Shown one piece after another: positions 7,500 to 19,486 of a stretch of 64,000 nucleotides of DNA. The notes beneath the pieces were generated by a model. The model was not told the origin of the DNA. It saw only the letters and a list, made by a program, of their open reading frames with translations, and searched no databases. Positions within the stretch are counted from its first letter, which is position 1. Every line of letters starts with the position of its first letter. Origin of the DNA: Temnothorax longispinosus (taxonomy: Eukaryota > Arthropoda > Insecta > Hymenoptera > Formicidae). The DNA lies in contig NC_092362.1 of assembly GCF_030848805.1 (NCBI RefSeq), positions 10,458,157 through 10,522,156 of the forward strand, in the 5' to 3' direction. The position numbers were made by a program, and so were the translations under genes.

Positions 7500-9690
7500 A
7501 ATTTGGACGGCTTTAGCATCCCCTTAACAGACATGATTGAATTCAGGACCAAGACAAACAAGAGCGGCGACAATAGGCAGCCCTGCCTAACACCTGCTAG
7601 TGTTTCAAATTGCTCACTGATGAGCCCTTTATGCAATATCCTAGACATAGATGGGGAATATTGGGCCTTAATTAGATTAATCAGCTTTGTCGGGACACCA
7701 TGCGACTCCAATGCCTTCCAAATCACCTCTCTGCGCACCGAGTCAAATGCCTTTTCGAAGTCGACAAATACTAGATAGAGATTGGCTTAAAATTCCTGTG
7801 ACTCCTCGATGATTAACCTCAAGCTGTTAATGAGATCCACACACGACTTATTTTTCTTAAAACCAGCTTGTTCCTTCCTTAGCAGACTTTCAAGGGGGTC
7901 CATTAAGCACTTCAGGAGGATCTTATTGAATACCTTAGTTACGTCGGGGAGGAGCGCAATTCTTCTCCAGTTATTACAATCCCTGCGATCGCCTTTCTTT
8001 GGTATCTTGATATCAGGGACTCTTTCCATTCCGTAGGGATTACCTCTGCAGACCAGATCTCAGCAAACAACGGGTGTAGAAGTCCTGCAAACAGCTCCGG
8101 GTTCACTTTCCGGCACTCCGGGGCAATGCCATCAAGGCCAGGCGCTTTACCATTCTTTAACTAAGAAATGGCAGCAGCAATCTCGTTCCTGGACGGTATA
8201 TTGGTTTTTATAGCCCGGTTAGGCTGAATTCTTCTGCCCCGTAGTTCCCTACCATCTCCTTGGTCCTCACCCCTCCTATCCAGATGTACAGAGTTAAAAA
8301 CTTCATTGAAGTGTTTGCGCCATCTCTCCAGTTGCTCCTCGGTGGTACAGAGCAGATTGCCGTCTTTGTCCTTGACGGGTTTGTCCAGCGCCGCATGCTT
8401 ATTACTCAGTTGCTTGACGCACCTGAATACTGTACCAACATCTCCCTTTTGAGAGGCCTTCTGTGCTAAATCTGCAACAGATTCAAGGTACGCGGATTTG
8501 TCCTTCCTGGCTTGCTTTTTAATGCAGAGCGTGATTTGTTTCTCCTTCTCCGTCAGCGCGAGCTTTCTGGTGGGATCACTTGCTTGTAGCAACTGTATGC
8601 TAACTTTATTGCGTTCGTTGACCAAACCCCAGAAGTCAGAGGATAACCATTCCTGTCTTGGTTTACGAACGACTTCCATTGTTTCACTAGCAGGCTCCTT
8701 AATGCTATCTCTCAGCGCCTTTCATTTATTATCGGCGCCTACCAACTTGTCCACTTGAGCGGCGGCAACCTTTTTCACTACCATTTCTTGGTAGCTGTAT
8801 TTGGTTTTGTCAACTTTTAACTTCACCGTGTCATATCTTGCTTTGGTTGGTCGTTTTGGCTTGTACACTTTCCTCAAGTTGATTCTCATTTCAGCTATCA
8901 TCAAATAATGATCGCTCTCGATTGTCGCATTCCTTTTATTTCTCACATCAAGCAGTATATATCTCCAATTTTTGCTCAGGCATATGATCAATTTGCGAGG
9001 GTTGGGCATTCGCTGAGCCTCGCCCTTTCCAGGTGATTTTGTGTAACTTTTTATGGAGGAAAATCGTGCTTCCCACCACCAATTTGTGAAAAAGACATAA
9101 CTCCAGAAGACGCTTGCCGTTGTCGTTTCGAGGGCCAAGGCCGTGCTTGCCAGCTATCGCCCGATAGTCCGCATTTTCGCCTCCGACACGGGCATTCAAG
9201 TCGCCCATTCAAGTCGCCCATTAATATAACGAGATCAGATTTGCTCACATCTCTTAATAAGGCCTCTAATGTGTCGTAAAAGTTATCCTTGGCTTCGGTA
9301 TCAGCGTCTTCAGTAGGTGTATAAACATTTATTAGAGAAATGTTACGGTGTTTGGCCTTTAGTCTTACGAATATGACCCGTTCCGACACAGGTTTCCAAT
9401 TTATCAACGATGGAGTCAATCTCTTACTTAAGTATATTCTTATTGTTAGTATATACCTCTAATATGCGGATCATTTTCGTTGGGCATGCCTGAGTAGAGC
9501 ACTAAGTCCCCCGTTGATGTTTTAACCTCTCCCTGTCCGTTCCATCTCATCTCGCTGATGCCCAGTAGATCGATGTTTAATCTTTTGCATTCAGCGGACA
9601 GCTGTGCAAGCTTACCCGATTGGTACAGGGTCAACACATTCCACCAGCAAAATCTAATCCTTTGATTTGTGCCTTTGTTCGTCAACAGTA
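7500..9690 (-). mobile_element. Decayed RTE-like non-LTR retrotransposon
   Basis: Read from high to low coordinate, the pieces are: apurinic-type endonuclease (9446-9685 with LLGISEMRWNGQG; 9051-9419 with LINVYTPTEDAD and VILMGDLN), linker (8722-9138, 8161-8679), then reverse transcriptase (7787-8029 with IPKKGDRRDCNNWRRIALL; 7505-7738 with GVRQGCLLSPLLFVLVLN). Frames switch at least four times, a 14-base tandem duplication (about 9188-9222) breaks the endonuclease, and sequence stops before the catalytic DD motif of the polymerase domain. So it is dead and truncated in the polymerase. RTE/BovB-type motifs fit best; a CR1-like assignment is less likely. Confidence 0.8.
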
Positions 9691-10363
9691 GATCCGTCCG
9701 GTTTCTCTCTCTTGTTGAAATGAAAATTTAGTTTGCATTCAGCAAGGTAAGGTAATTAGCCCTAAATTGCCTAGTTTGGTGATGGGGCTGCCATCTTGAA
9801 GCATAGTGGTGGCAATTTCCATCGTCCCGAGCCTCCAAACTTGCTCCTGGACGACTACTATGGACTGAGACATTTCCTTCTCAGTCATGAATTGGAGCAT
9901 AGATATTCCGCCATGCACTCGGTCGCCTGAACCTCGTTCGTGGTAACAGGGCCCTCGAAGGTGAGGTAGACATTTGCCCAGAGAGGCAATCATAAAACAT
10001 TTACATTATCCATGTCTGCCAATACAATATAATTTTTTATTTATATTGCAATCTATATAATGGCAATGTTATTATATATTTAACAGGCAAATCAAAATAG
10101 CTTCGAATCGATATCGAAATGATGAAATATCGATGTCTTAACAGAAAATACATAATTTGCTTGTTTACAGTCTGGCGTGATGAATGTATGTCACAAATAA
10201 TCTCTTTTTTTAAAAAATGTCATAAAGCACAAACATCGAAATAAGCTTCAAATTTCGAAGCATTATTTTGATATTATGTAATATCGATCATTTCGACGTC
10301 AATTTGACGTCGATTCGATGGGTCATTTCTCGCTAAGTACAGACGGCTCCAGCATCACCTTAA
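9691..10363. other. Probable LINE leader, then unidentified AT-rich DNA
   Basis: From 9691 to about 9990 the minus strand is partly open (a frame at 9739-9993 with no recognisable domain) and may be the 5' leader of the adjacent LINE. Beyond 10000 the sequence is AT-rich, with repeated TATCGA/TTCGA words near 10080-10320 that look like a decayed inverted repeat. No gene is visible. Confidence 0.35.
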
Positions 10364-10989
10364 GGATGTATCACTGATACAATCTTAGACAAAAGTGCAT
10401 GAAATTTGAAATACTTGAATATCTACGCCTAACGCATAGTAAATCTAGATGTAAGATACTCAAGATAGTAGGAGTCTTATTTTTACTCCTACAAAGGTAT
10501 TTTTTTACTTTACAAATGTTTTTTCCAGTATTATTTGCGATTTTTGTAATTTATGAGCCTAAACTTTTGGCAGTAAAAATGCCTTGATTTCAACTTTATA
10601 ACGTCAAATTATTAATAAAATTAATAATTAGTTATTAATTATTAATTAATAATTAATTATTATTAATTATTAATTTATTTCTTTAAAACGGTGTAGTGAA
10701 GACAATTGAAACTTGACAGATAGTTTCATCTATTCGTATACTAGATGTGCAAAAAAATTCAAAATATTGGTAGCGCTCCTTCAACATTTTTTTAGCTGTT
10801 TTATCCGTCAAAATCGTCTCTTCCCATAAAAATACGTGTAAAATCAGTGAAAATTAAAATCGTTATATCTCAGCAACCGTTTAATGGATTCGTTTCTACT
10901 TTTTTTGTAGCACATCAGGAAGACTAAAAGAACATTCTTACAAATTTTTATCCACTTGGTAGCGCTTTGAAAATAGGTGCAATACATCC
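10364..10989. mobile_element. TTAA-flanked MITE-like element, 626 bp
   Basis: The element is bounded by TTAA on both sides (10360-10363 and 10990-10993). The ends begin GGATGTAT in inverted orientation (GGATGTATCACTG on the left, GGATGTATTGCACC on the right when reversed). A precise TTAA duplication is the mark of piggyBac-type transposition. Inside is AT-rich non-coding DNA. Only the outer 8 bases match well, so the pairing is plausible but not certain. Confidence 0.5.
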
Positions 10990-11436
10990 TTAAGGTAGAT
11001 GACGTCGTGAGTCAAAATAGAGCACTCGAAAAAAAATTTTTATTAATGTATTAAAAAATGTATATTTGGTATCACCTTGTTCCGTGCAACTTCTAGTCTC
11101 CAAAAATGTATAATAACACCATGTAATTAATCCCAGATACAGGTAATTAATTAAAAACAAAGTGTCTTACACAGGGGTACCAACTTCACATTTGTCAAAA
11201 CGACTGTAACAAAAATCTAAAAAATTGGGTGCAATATAGTCATAAGTTTCTCAACCATCATAATAATGATAAAAAATGACTTTCTGGAAGTTTTGGGTCA
11301 TTAATTCTGATTATTTTGACATTGGCGCCGACAGTGAGGTCAGGTTGTAACCGAACGGTAATCGGGCTACGAAACACACTATTTTGTCCTCTAAGTCATC
11401 GGTCGCCACTCGGTTTATCCTGATTCCACCGAGAAG

Positions 11437-12080
11437 GTAAGTATCTATGAGGTTATGGTTAACCAATTTGTTTAAACATTCTCCTTTTCAGGTTCCCGCC
11501 ACGAATGGATCATCACCGTCGCCTGCCCTCAGATCATCGCCGTCTGCCGCCTACCGAGGTCAACCAAGGACAACGATGGATCACCACCGCTTGTTCAGGC
11601 AAGAATGTCTATCACGTGTCACCTTAATTAATTAATCCCCCTTTCTTTTCAGCTTCCCGCCACGGATGCCCGATCTCCAGCGCCTATCCTTGGATCACCG
11701 ATATCAATCACCAGCCTGAGTCAACGTGAGACCAAGATGGCTGACCAACGCTTGATCGGGTAAGTTACAGTACTAACGGTTAATTAACTTAATTAATTCT
11801 TCTTATTTTCAGGTTCTCGCTACGGGTGCCTCATCTGCGTCGCCGATCCATGGATCATCGCTGCTGCGCGCTGACCGGGACCACCGCATACACAAGATGG
11901 CCGACCACCGCTCTCACGGGGTAAGTATAAGTAATGTGGTTAATTAACTTAATCAATACTGCTCTCTTTCAGGTTTCCGCCACGGATGGCTTATCTGCAT
12001 CTCCCACTGTTGAAGCACCGATGATAATCTTCGACCCGGATCGACGCCTTCACGAGATGGCTTACATCCGCTTGATCAGG
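11437..12080 (+). repeat. Tandem array of exon-plus-mini-intron units, period 160 bp
   Basis: Donor-like sites fall at 11437 (GTAAGT), 11599 (GCAAGA), 11760, 11921 and 12080 (GTAAGT); acceptors (TTTTCAG or TTTCAG) end at 11491, 11652, 11812 and 11972. This gives four exon-like blocks of 107, 107, 108 and 107 bases separated by introns of 52-55 bases. The blocks align with each other (start (G/C)TTCCCGCCACG, end near AAGATGGCYGACCACCGC), and a degenerate further copy follows near 12165-12215. Exon length is not a multiple of three, so a spliced product changes frame at each unit, arguing for a non-coding or decayed transcript. I know of no named family. Confidence 0.7.
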
Positions 12081-12164
12081 TAAGTAGAAGGTAAGTAATC
12101 GATAACTTCGTTGATATTTTCACAAATGATTGTTCCATTTATTCATATTAATTGTTTCACACAG

Positions 12165-13855
12165 ATGGTTTTTCACAATTATTTGTTCCGCGCAAGATGG
12201 CGGTCGCACGTCTCGCCGAGTGCGTAGTTTCCGTTTTCGTTACTATACGACCGTTCGCCTTCGTAATGACGAATTATAACGAATTATGCGGGCGTTCCCG
12301 TTTGTTTCGGACGTCGGGGTAATCTAATTTCGTAACTCGTAACACTATCGCGATAATTAACGCGACACGCCGAGATATACGCGCGAGACAGGTGTTACCT
12401 CTGCGAGCGCCCACGAGAGACTGCCTCGAGTAATTTTCCTCGCTGTGGCTCCCCACTTTCGATATTTTACTCCCACCACGGCGTCACAGCCGCTTTCTCT
12501 TTCTGGAATATTCCACGCGACGCAATAACACCTGGTGTTTACCGCTTGCGAGCGTTCCAGATGTTTCCGACGGAAAATTCCACTTGCCTCGCTTTACGGA
12601 CGACGCACTTTATCGATGCCCGGGTAGTAGTTTTCCACCCTTTACAATTTTCGGATTTCTACGGCGCCGACCTGCGCGCACGTCCTCTCCTACGTCCCTA
12701 TAGAGGATTCCGGACCGACTTCCTGGAGAAAATGTCCAGGTATACTTCGCGGAACCCGCCGTTGACGGCGACCCCCGGTGCTTGCTTCCACGACCCCTAC
12801 TAGCTATATTCTGAACTTTGTTCTCGTGGCCGATGTCCGGGTAACAATTTCGCGGACCGTCCCCGTAACTTCCGTCCGGGTGATTGGATTTCAACGGCGA
12901 CCTGTTCCTCGGGTGTACCAGGTCTCGCTCTCGAGGCACCGCGGGTTTTTCCCCGTGGATGACGCCTGGTTCGCTATCTCGTCACCTAGTGCCCGGATCG
13001 CGGCGCTCTTCGTCCATCCATAGAAATCACATTGCGTCAACACCCGCGAGGGCCATCGCAATGCTTTATTTTAATTAGACAGTTGGATTCCCCTAGTCCG
13101 TGCCAGTTCTGAGCTGAGCGTTGAATGGCGGCCGAAGAGGACGACCACGACGACTCGCGCCGCCACGGAAACTTTGCAGCAAGGAAGATCCGCGGGAGGC
13201 CAAGTCACGGGACCGAGCTCGGATCCCCAGGACCGGCGCGAGAACGCCGATCGGTTCACTTCGCCCAGGCCCGGCACGTCAGCCAAACCCGCTTCCCGAC
13301 CAAGCCCGACACGCCCCGCTCCTCAGAGCCAATCCTTATTCCGAAGTTACGGATCCCCCTATCTTACGACGCTGTGGCGCGGCACAGGTGGTTTTTTGTC
13401 GCGCGCCCCGCACGGTTTAGTAATTCGTGTCCGCGCTTCTGTATCTCATCGCTAGGCTCGATCGGCTTCGCAATTTTTTGCGAATTCGTGCCCGGGTGTT
13501 CCCAGCCTGAAGATTGTGTGTGGCTCGACGCCTTTTTTAATCCGCGCGGTATCGCGATCCATGCGCAAACAACTAAATTTAATTCTTACGGTCGAGCCGA
13601 GCACCAGTGTGCCAAAAAACAAACTAAATGATACGGATCGGCAAAAGAAAAAAGAAGATATTCTATGTCTACATGAGCCGCAGCTCGGCAAGCGTTGTCG
13701 CACAACTTAACTCTAACTTATGCTCTATTGCGCCGGACGGATGTGGATCAAAACAAATTGACAATCAACCAAAACTTAAAATTCATCATACTTAATCGCG
13801 AGCTTTTAGCCCCATAATAATTTCCGTCCTCGGAACGTTTCACGCTTTTCCTACT
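12165..13855. other. Unassigned GC-moderate stretch
   Basis: Several frames of 60-170 codons are open on both strands because GC content is higher here. The longest (13125-13631, plus, beginning MAAEEDDHDDSRRHG) has no domain I recognise and uneven composition. I see no LTR, inverted repeat or splice pattern that would define an element. It may be the leader of a retroelement whose gag-like frame lies at 13856-14360. Confidence 0.3.
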
Positions 13856-14360
13856 CTATTCGGGGACATTCCCCTCGTCCCACGGAGAATCCTGCGCGGA
13901 TGATGGGCTCCGGAATTTCTCCGAAGAGTCGTCCCGCTCGTCCGGTGTCGCTGCTCGCGGCACCGCCGTCACCGTCACCACCTCCTGGGCATTGATTCTC
14001 GTCCGCTGGATCCGCAACTCGCCACCGAACCCCTCTGCCGCCCTACGGAAGGCTTCCAGTGTGTTCCAGTTCCCGGCACCTGCTGTCGGCTGCACCGGTT
14101 GGTGCTCCGAGACGCCACCAGCGGCCCGTGGGAATGCGTCCCACGCGCTGCACCCCGCGATTTCTCGGGGTGCCGCGTGCCGCGGTCGCTCGTTGGCCCG
14201 CTCGCCGCAATTCCTCAACGGAGAGCCGCCGCAGGACCACTCGTGGCTGGTCCACTAGTTGCGCGCGCACCGTCTTAGCGCACGGTTGCAAGGTGCGGTC
14301 CGCGCTGTTGCCAGCCGACTGACTGCGTTCAGAAACGTCACCCCGAGCGCACACGAGCAC
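13856..14360 (-). pseudogene. Frameshifted basic protein, possibly element-derived
   Basis: Two overlapping minus frames look like one gene broken near 14090: 14043-14360 (RVVLRRLSVEELRRAG ... RGVQRVGRIPTGR) and 13856-14218 (NTLEAFRRAAEGFGGELRI ... VVTVTAVPRAATPDE). The two halves together resemble an uncharacterised Arg-rich protein I associate with hymenopteran repeat copies. I cannot name the family or function; a gag-like role is possible. A short acidic/Ser-rich tail ends the second half. Confidence 0.35.
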
Positions 14361-14399
14361 ACTCCCCTCTTCTTCTATCTGAGCAAGTTAGAAGGAGAA

Positions 14400-15985
14400 G
14401 GGAGCACACCCGAGTGACGCTTCCGATGACGCAGCCTAGCCAGAGCTTTTCTGTTAGCTACATTTTGTTTGCTTTAATATTGAATATCTTTTCATTACAA
14501 TGGTAAACTAACGTTTTTTTTTAAATTATTTGTATATAATAGTTTAATTGATAAGATCTTCTGTTTTCCAAACCTCAATTTCTTTTTAAAATACTCGTAA
14601 AATCTCGTAAATTACGATTGTGCACATCGTTCACATATGAAACTAATGTAAAACTGATGACCAACTTTTAATGCTTATATATTTCCGTAATTACGTGGTA
14701 AAAAATCGTGAATTAATTCCTGATCACGTATAATGCCCTATAGAATAACATAGTTTAATGCCAATCAAAAATCTTAGTTTTCGCTGATGCACCATCTACC
14801 TTAAGGCGAATGGTAAGGTTTAAACAGCCGAAAATTGGATAAAATTCAAATGTCGTTTGTGGACAAACAAATAAACATACATCAATTTTCTTTTGAAGCA
14901 TGTTATTAGTGCTTTCTTAACGAACTAAACGAGACGTAAAAGTCCCAAGAATATAAATAATTAAAGGGATTCTATAGTGAAGAGTGAAGGCCGAACTTCC
15001 TTGATGTCGATAATGTCAACATTTTTTTTTTAATTCCGTTATAATTTGTTTTCTATGTTACCGGCCTAGAGAGCCTCTTTAGAGGCTCTCTTGGCATTTC
15101 TATTAGAAAGCATAGACGAAAACGTGACCCAAGTGAAGCCAAGAAAACCAATATGGCGTCAGCATGAGAACCAATGAGGAGACGTTTTGCACATATGTGT
15201 GCAATATGTGTGCATGCTGCATGCGCAAAAAGCTCCCTTATGTCGACGCCATGTTGATTTTTGCGTTCATTTAGATTACGTTCTCCCCACGCAATTGCCC
15301 AGACTACGGTCTAAGGCTCCCAGATAGCCGATGCTTTTAGCAGGCTTTGCAAACTGTGTGCTGCAAGCTATACTGGCATAATTTTAGCAGTAACAAAGCA
15401 TGATCTGTCGTATCAGATAATGTGCGTAGAAATGAAATAGAACTCTAGCAAAATCTGACATCATAATAATATGATGCCAGAAATAATGCAAAATAAATGA
15501 AACAGAATATGTCAGCATAGGAACAGTAAAATTTAAGTATTGCGTGTTGATATAATATGTCGACAAGAAGCAGACTAAAATCAAGTATATAGAATAACAT
15601 CAGGTCGTACAGGCAGACAATTGTCAGAAGTTGAGCATATTAGAGAGCTTACTGTGATGGCAGAAATGGAGCAGAAATCGAGCATGCCCTGCCATCTCAG
15701 ACAGTAACAGCTTAAATGCAGCAGAAGTGTCGCATGCATTCTAACGTCAGAAAATAATAATAGAACCATCCTTATAAGCACACAATGTTTCTAGAATATT
15801 GTAATAATATTATTATGATATTCCGAGAATATTTATATAATATTTTCTAGTATTATAGGATTATTCTATTGATGTTATATGTCCACTTCACATAATATCC
15901 TTTAGTATATTATTTTAATATCAGTAGAACATATTATAAAAAAGTTCTTAGAATATTATTCTGGTCAACAAATTAACGTTCATAT
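14400..15985. other. Non-coding AT-rich stretch with small palindromes
   Basis: No gene is visible. Points of note: a perfect 22-base palindrome at 15069-15090 (GAGAGCCTCT-TT-AGAGGCTCTC), a degenerate repeat with GCAGAAAT/CAGAAGT words at about 15600-15760, and an AT-rich block at 15785-15985 made of short inverted words around GAATATT. The last reads like the 3' tail or target of the following LINE. Confidence 0.4.
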
Positions 15986-15989
15986 AATA

Positions 15990-17400
15990 TTCCTTGGGGG
16001 GGGCCTGTAACCCCCTAAGGGCGCGTCCCCCGGGTGGCGGATGGGGGAGTGCTTATCAAGCTTGCTTGATGGGTAGTAGCGAAATAAAATAGCTCCCGTG
16101 GATCAACAGGTACTTGCCAACATGTCTGGAAAGCGTGGCGTTTTAATTGCCAAAAACCTTTCAAAATGAAATATCAAACTTAAAAACAATATTACTTCAG
16201 GCGAGCAGAGATTGACGCTCAAACCCACACAGCATGCATATTAAAAAGACGTCCAGAAGATATCCCGAAGATATATTTAGGCGATAGGATATCTTCGGGA
16301 TATATTCTGAACGTCTTTTTAATATGCTTGCTGTGTGGGTTTCGCACTGACAGTTTGCCTCACGGATTCTGGGGGAGGCAAAAGCTCGACTAAAGGACAA
16401 GAATTGTCCAAAACAAGACACAGAAGAAACAAGAAAACAGTCCACACATAGCATCATATAATATCCGCACAATGAGGTCCGAAGAACACCTGATAAACCT
16501 TGAGAAAGAACTGCAGAACATCAAGTGGGACGTACTAGGGATCAGCGAGATGAGGCTCAGCGGTGAAGCAGTCACTATCCTAAAATCAGGACATCTGTTG
16601 TTCCAAAGGAACTCCAACGAAAATTCACACATCGGTGGCGTGGCTTTCATGATCCACAAGAGGATGATGAAACACTTCATTACCAAGACAAGAGCGATCT
16701 CGGACAGAGTCATTTATATAACGCTTAAGATCAACATGCAGATAATACAAGCATATACACCCACTTCTGCCTCGACAGACGAGGAAAATGAGACGCTCTA
16801 TGAAGACCTGACGGCCGCAAAGAATACAGAGAAGGCCAAGTTCATCATCATAATTGGCGACTTCAATGCCAGGGTTGGAGCAAGAGCTGCAACAAATCTG
16901 TCGTATGTCGGCGCCTTTGGCTTGGGTGAGCGATACCGGAGAGGGCAAGCGATGGTTGACTTTCTCAGTAAGGAGAAAATATACTGCCTAATCACCTTCT
17001 TCGAAAAACATCACAAGAGAAAGTGGACCTGGAGGAGCCGAGAAAATACAGTGAAGAACGAAATAGATTACGTTTTGGCAACAGACAAACGCATGTGTAC
17101 GGACGTCTCGGTTCTGAATCGATTTGACACTGGCAGTGACCACAGGTTGGTGAGGGCGAAGCTCCAAATAGACATTCGGCTGGAGAGGAGGCGCCTGATA
17201 GCTAAAAAAATCCAACCCACAATACACGAGATAAAGGTAAAAAAAAAGAACAACTAGATCGATAAAAAGCTACGACCAACTGAGGAGCTATAGGGCCTAG
17301 AGTTAAATGCGTTATCGACAAAAATCACGAACAGCATCCGGACCGATGTAGAAATTGAGAAACCAGAGAAAAGTTAGTTCAGAAACCGACAGGCTGATCG
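15990..17400 (+). mobile_element. RTE-like LINE, 5' part with endonuclease
   Basis: The left end carries a G-rich leader (GGGGGGGGCCTGTAACCCCC ... GGGTGGCGGATGGGGG) that I associate with hymenopteran RTE-type elements. The frame 16472-17257 (261 residues) contains endonuclease motifs: WDVLGISEMRLSG, IIQAYTPTSA, IIIGDFNARVG, WTWRSRENTVKNEIDYVL and TGSDHRLVRAKL, including the Asp-His catalytic pair near the end. The frame ends at an A-rich slip (KVKKKNN) and sequence decays by 17400, so the reverse transcriptase is missing. A fragment of the matching polymerase half occurs far downstream at 57559-58720. Confidence 0.8.
16221..16342. repeat. Large imperfect hairpin
   Basis: An arm starting AAACCCACACAGCATGCATA (16221) pairs with an arm ending CTTGCTGTGTGGGTTT (16342); each is about 54 bases, separated by roughly 14 bases. 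It lies in the LINE leader, just before its open frame. It could be an inserted short foldback element or an RNA structure of the leader. Confidence 0.75.
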
Positions 17401-17439
17401 AAGAGAGAAGAAAAAACAGTCCGCGTCTACATAACAATC

Positions 17440-17775
17440 AAGAATCTCTGTATTGTCATTTTTCTTATAGATTAACTCCAAATCTTTCGTTAAAAATATA
17501 GATATTTTAACACTCTTAACTAAATAGTTAACGCTAAAACTTATGTCGGGCCTAGTTCCTGAACTGATATATAAAAGTGCTCCAATTATATTTCTAAATT
17601 GTATATCATTAGATATAACGTTTGCTCGCTCCAATTTTAAATTGGTTTCCAATGTTTCCATCGGTGTATTATATAATTTTGAATTTTTGATTTGGTATTT
17701 TCTAGCTAGTGATTCAATATAAGATTTCTGATTTAGAGTCATAACATTTCTTTCATAATCATATTCAATGAGCAC
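17440..17775 (-). pseudogene. Ty1/copia polymerase fragment
   Basis: A minus-strand piece of copia-type pol reads VLIEYDYERNVMTLNQKSY, SLARKYQIKNSK, and RNIIGALLYISSGTRPDISF, the connection between reverse transcriptase and RNase H. It is about 110 residues and has no flanking LTR. It is a truncated remnant joined to the LINE end; the exact junction near 17400 is unclear. Confidence 0.75.
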
Positions 17776-17794
17776 GGGTACACCGGGACATTTA

Positions 17795-17912
17795 AGCCGC
17801 GGCCTATACCTCAAATTCAACCTAAAGTCTGATCTGAAGCTAGTTTCGGTCTATCAAATGTTTACAGCAAGCGGCCTAAATAATTTAGGTCGAATTTGAG
17901 GTATAGGCACAG
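17795..17912. mobile_element. Short inverted-repeat element (MITE)
   Basis: GCCTATACCTCAAATTCAACC on the left matches, inverted, GTCGAATTTGAGGTATAGGC on the right, with about 75 bases between. The same family occurs at 45780-46143 (GGCCGCGGCCTGTACCTCAAA ...). It directly abuts the left end of the P element. Confidence 0.6.
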
Positions 17913-18283
17913 TATATACAGTAGCGCAACTCTCTGTCGGCGCCTTTGAAGTTAGTGTTGTCCAAAATGGAGTGCGCATGCGCGAAATAAGTAAGCGCCC
18001 ACTAATACCAATTGAACGGCCACGTACAGCAGACACAACTATTGAGGGTCCGTTCCGTTTCGCGCATTGAGCGCATGAACTGCATGGACAACCGTTCCGT
18101 TTCAGGTAATGCGCGCATTAGTGGCGCATAGGATTCCCTAGAATCCCTCCACCTCTAACGCATCAAGGGCGCATTGGCTACTACAACTCGGACTTGAAGC
18201 AGTTAATGCGCGCATGCGCAGATGCGTATTTACCTCTAATAACATAACCTTTTACTCAAGAAGAAGAAGTATCACAGAACACG

Positions 18284-19448
18284 ATGGAGGAATTAGTCGA
18301 ATTTCCCGTGTTAGTGGATGACGAATTATTGACCTTAGTCGTAAATAAAGAAACCGCGTCAAGAGCATCAGGAGGTAAAATTGAAATTTTTATGTTTTTT
18401 TAATAAATTGTATTTTTGTATTAATATTGCTTCCTCATAGAGGAGCTTTGTGAGCGAAGGTTTCTACTTGTATGTGTTAATATTTTTCTGTAAAGACAAA
18501 ATTTTCTTGGCGCAACTTGTACAAGATGTAAAAAATAAAGAACCAAGTACCCTCCAGCCTGATGAAAATTGTGATACAAATAATTTGAAAGACTCAGGTT
18601 AGTTTTTTAAGCACCCTTCAACGTATTTGATATTAATGATATTATATTATATTATTATTTTAATAATATTTTTAGATGATCTCGGAAAGAATTTTTCATG
18701 GCCGGACAGTGCAGTGTTTCTACTTATAGACTTATATCGAGAGAAGGAAGAAGAGTTTTTATTAGGTTCTAAGCGTCACAATACTTTGTGGGCAGAAATT
18801 GCTACGATGATGAAGCAAACAAACCACAAATATAATTTAAGTGGACTGCAGTGTTCGAATAAGTGGTCAGGACTAAAGCGTACATATAAAAATATTTCAG
18901 ACCAAAACAAACGGAGTGGCAATTGTCGAAACTCATGGGCATTTTTTTCGGTAATTATACATTTTATAAATATGCAAACATTATACTAACGTTTTAATTC
19001 TAAAAACCTTTCTTGCATTATATTTGCTTCTCTTTATATATATTTATAATCATAGACAAAAATATATTCAATTTCTATTTATATTGTAATTATTTGAGTT
19101 TGGAATTGAGGACGAATGTTAGGACTAGGTGCATATATTATCAATGCAAAGCATTATGTAAAATAATAATCTTTTGTTATTTGATTAGGTGATGGATTCG
19201 ATATTTGGGAAAAAGCTTGTACAAAATCCTCTTTCTAAGGCTTCAAGTGACGGTCCAGAACCACCTGTACCTACAGCCTACAGCATCTACCTCAAATGCT
19301 ATGTCAAGTGGCTCATTGTCACCAGCTTGTGAAGTCCAAAGCAAGTACACTTATGACTTATGATCAAGTTAATATACCTAAAGAAAAACATAATATAACC
19401 AAAAATTAAAAGATTATTTAATTTAATGATTAGAAACCAAATAAAAAC

Positions 19449-19486
<38 letters not shown>

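Larger units (their letters stand above)
10994..14811. mobile_element. Possible larger TTAA-bounded segment (3.8 kb)
   Basis: Immediately after the TTAA at 10990 the sequence starts GGTAGATG. An inverted copy, CATCTACC followed by TTAA, occurs at about 14804-14815. A non-autonomous piggyBac-type element carrying the exon-like array would have this outline, but only eight terminal bases agree and there is no transposase inside. Low confidence. Confidence 0.2.

Noticed and set aside
13125..13631. 168-codon plus frame MAAEEDDHDDSRR...
   Set aside because: No recognisable domain, overlapping frames in other phases, uneven composition; kept only as a note in the surrounding stretch.
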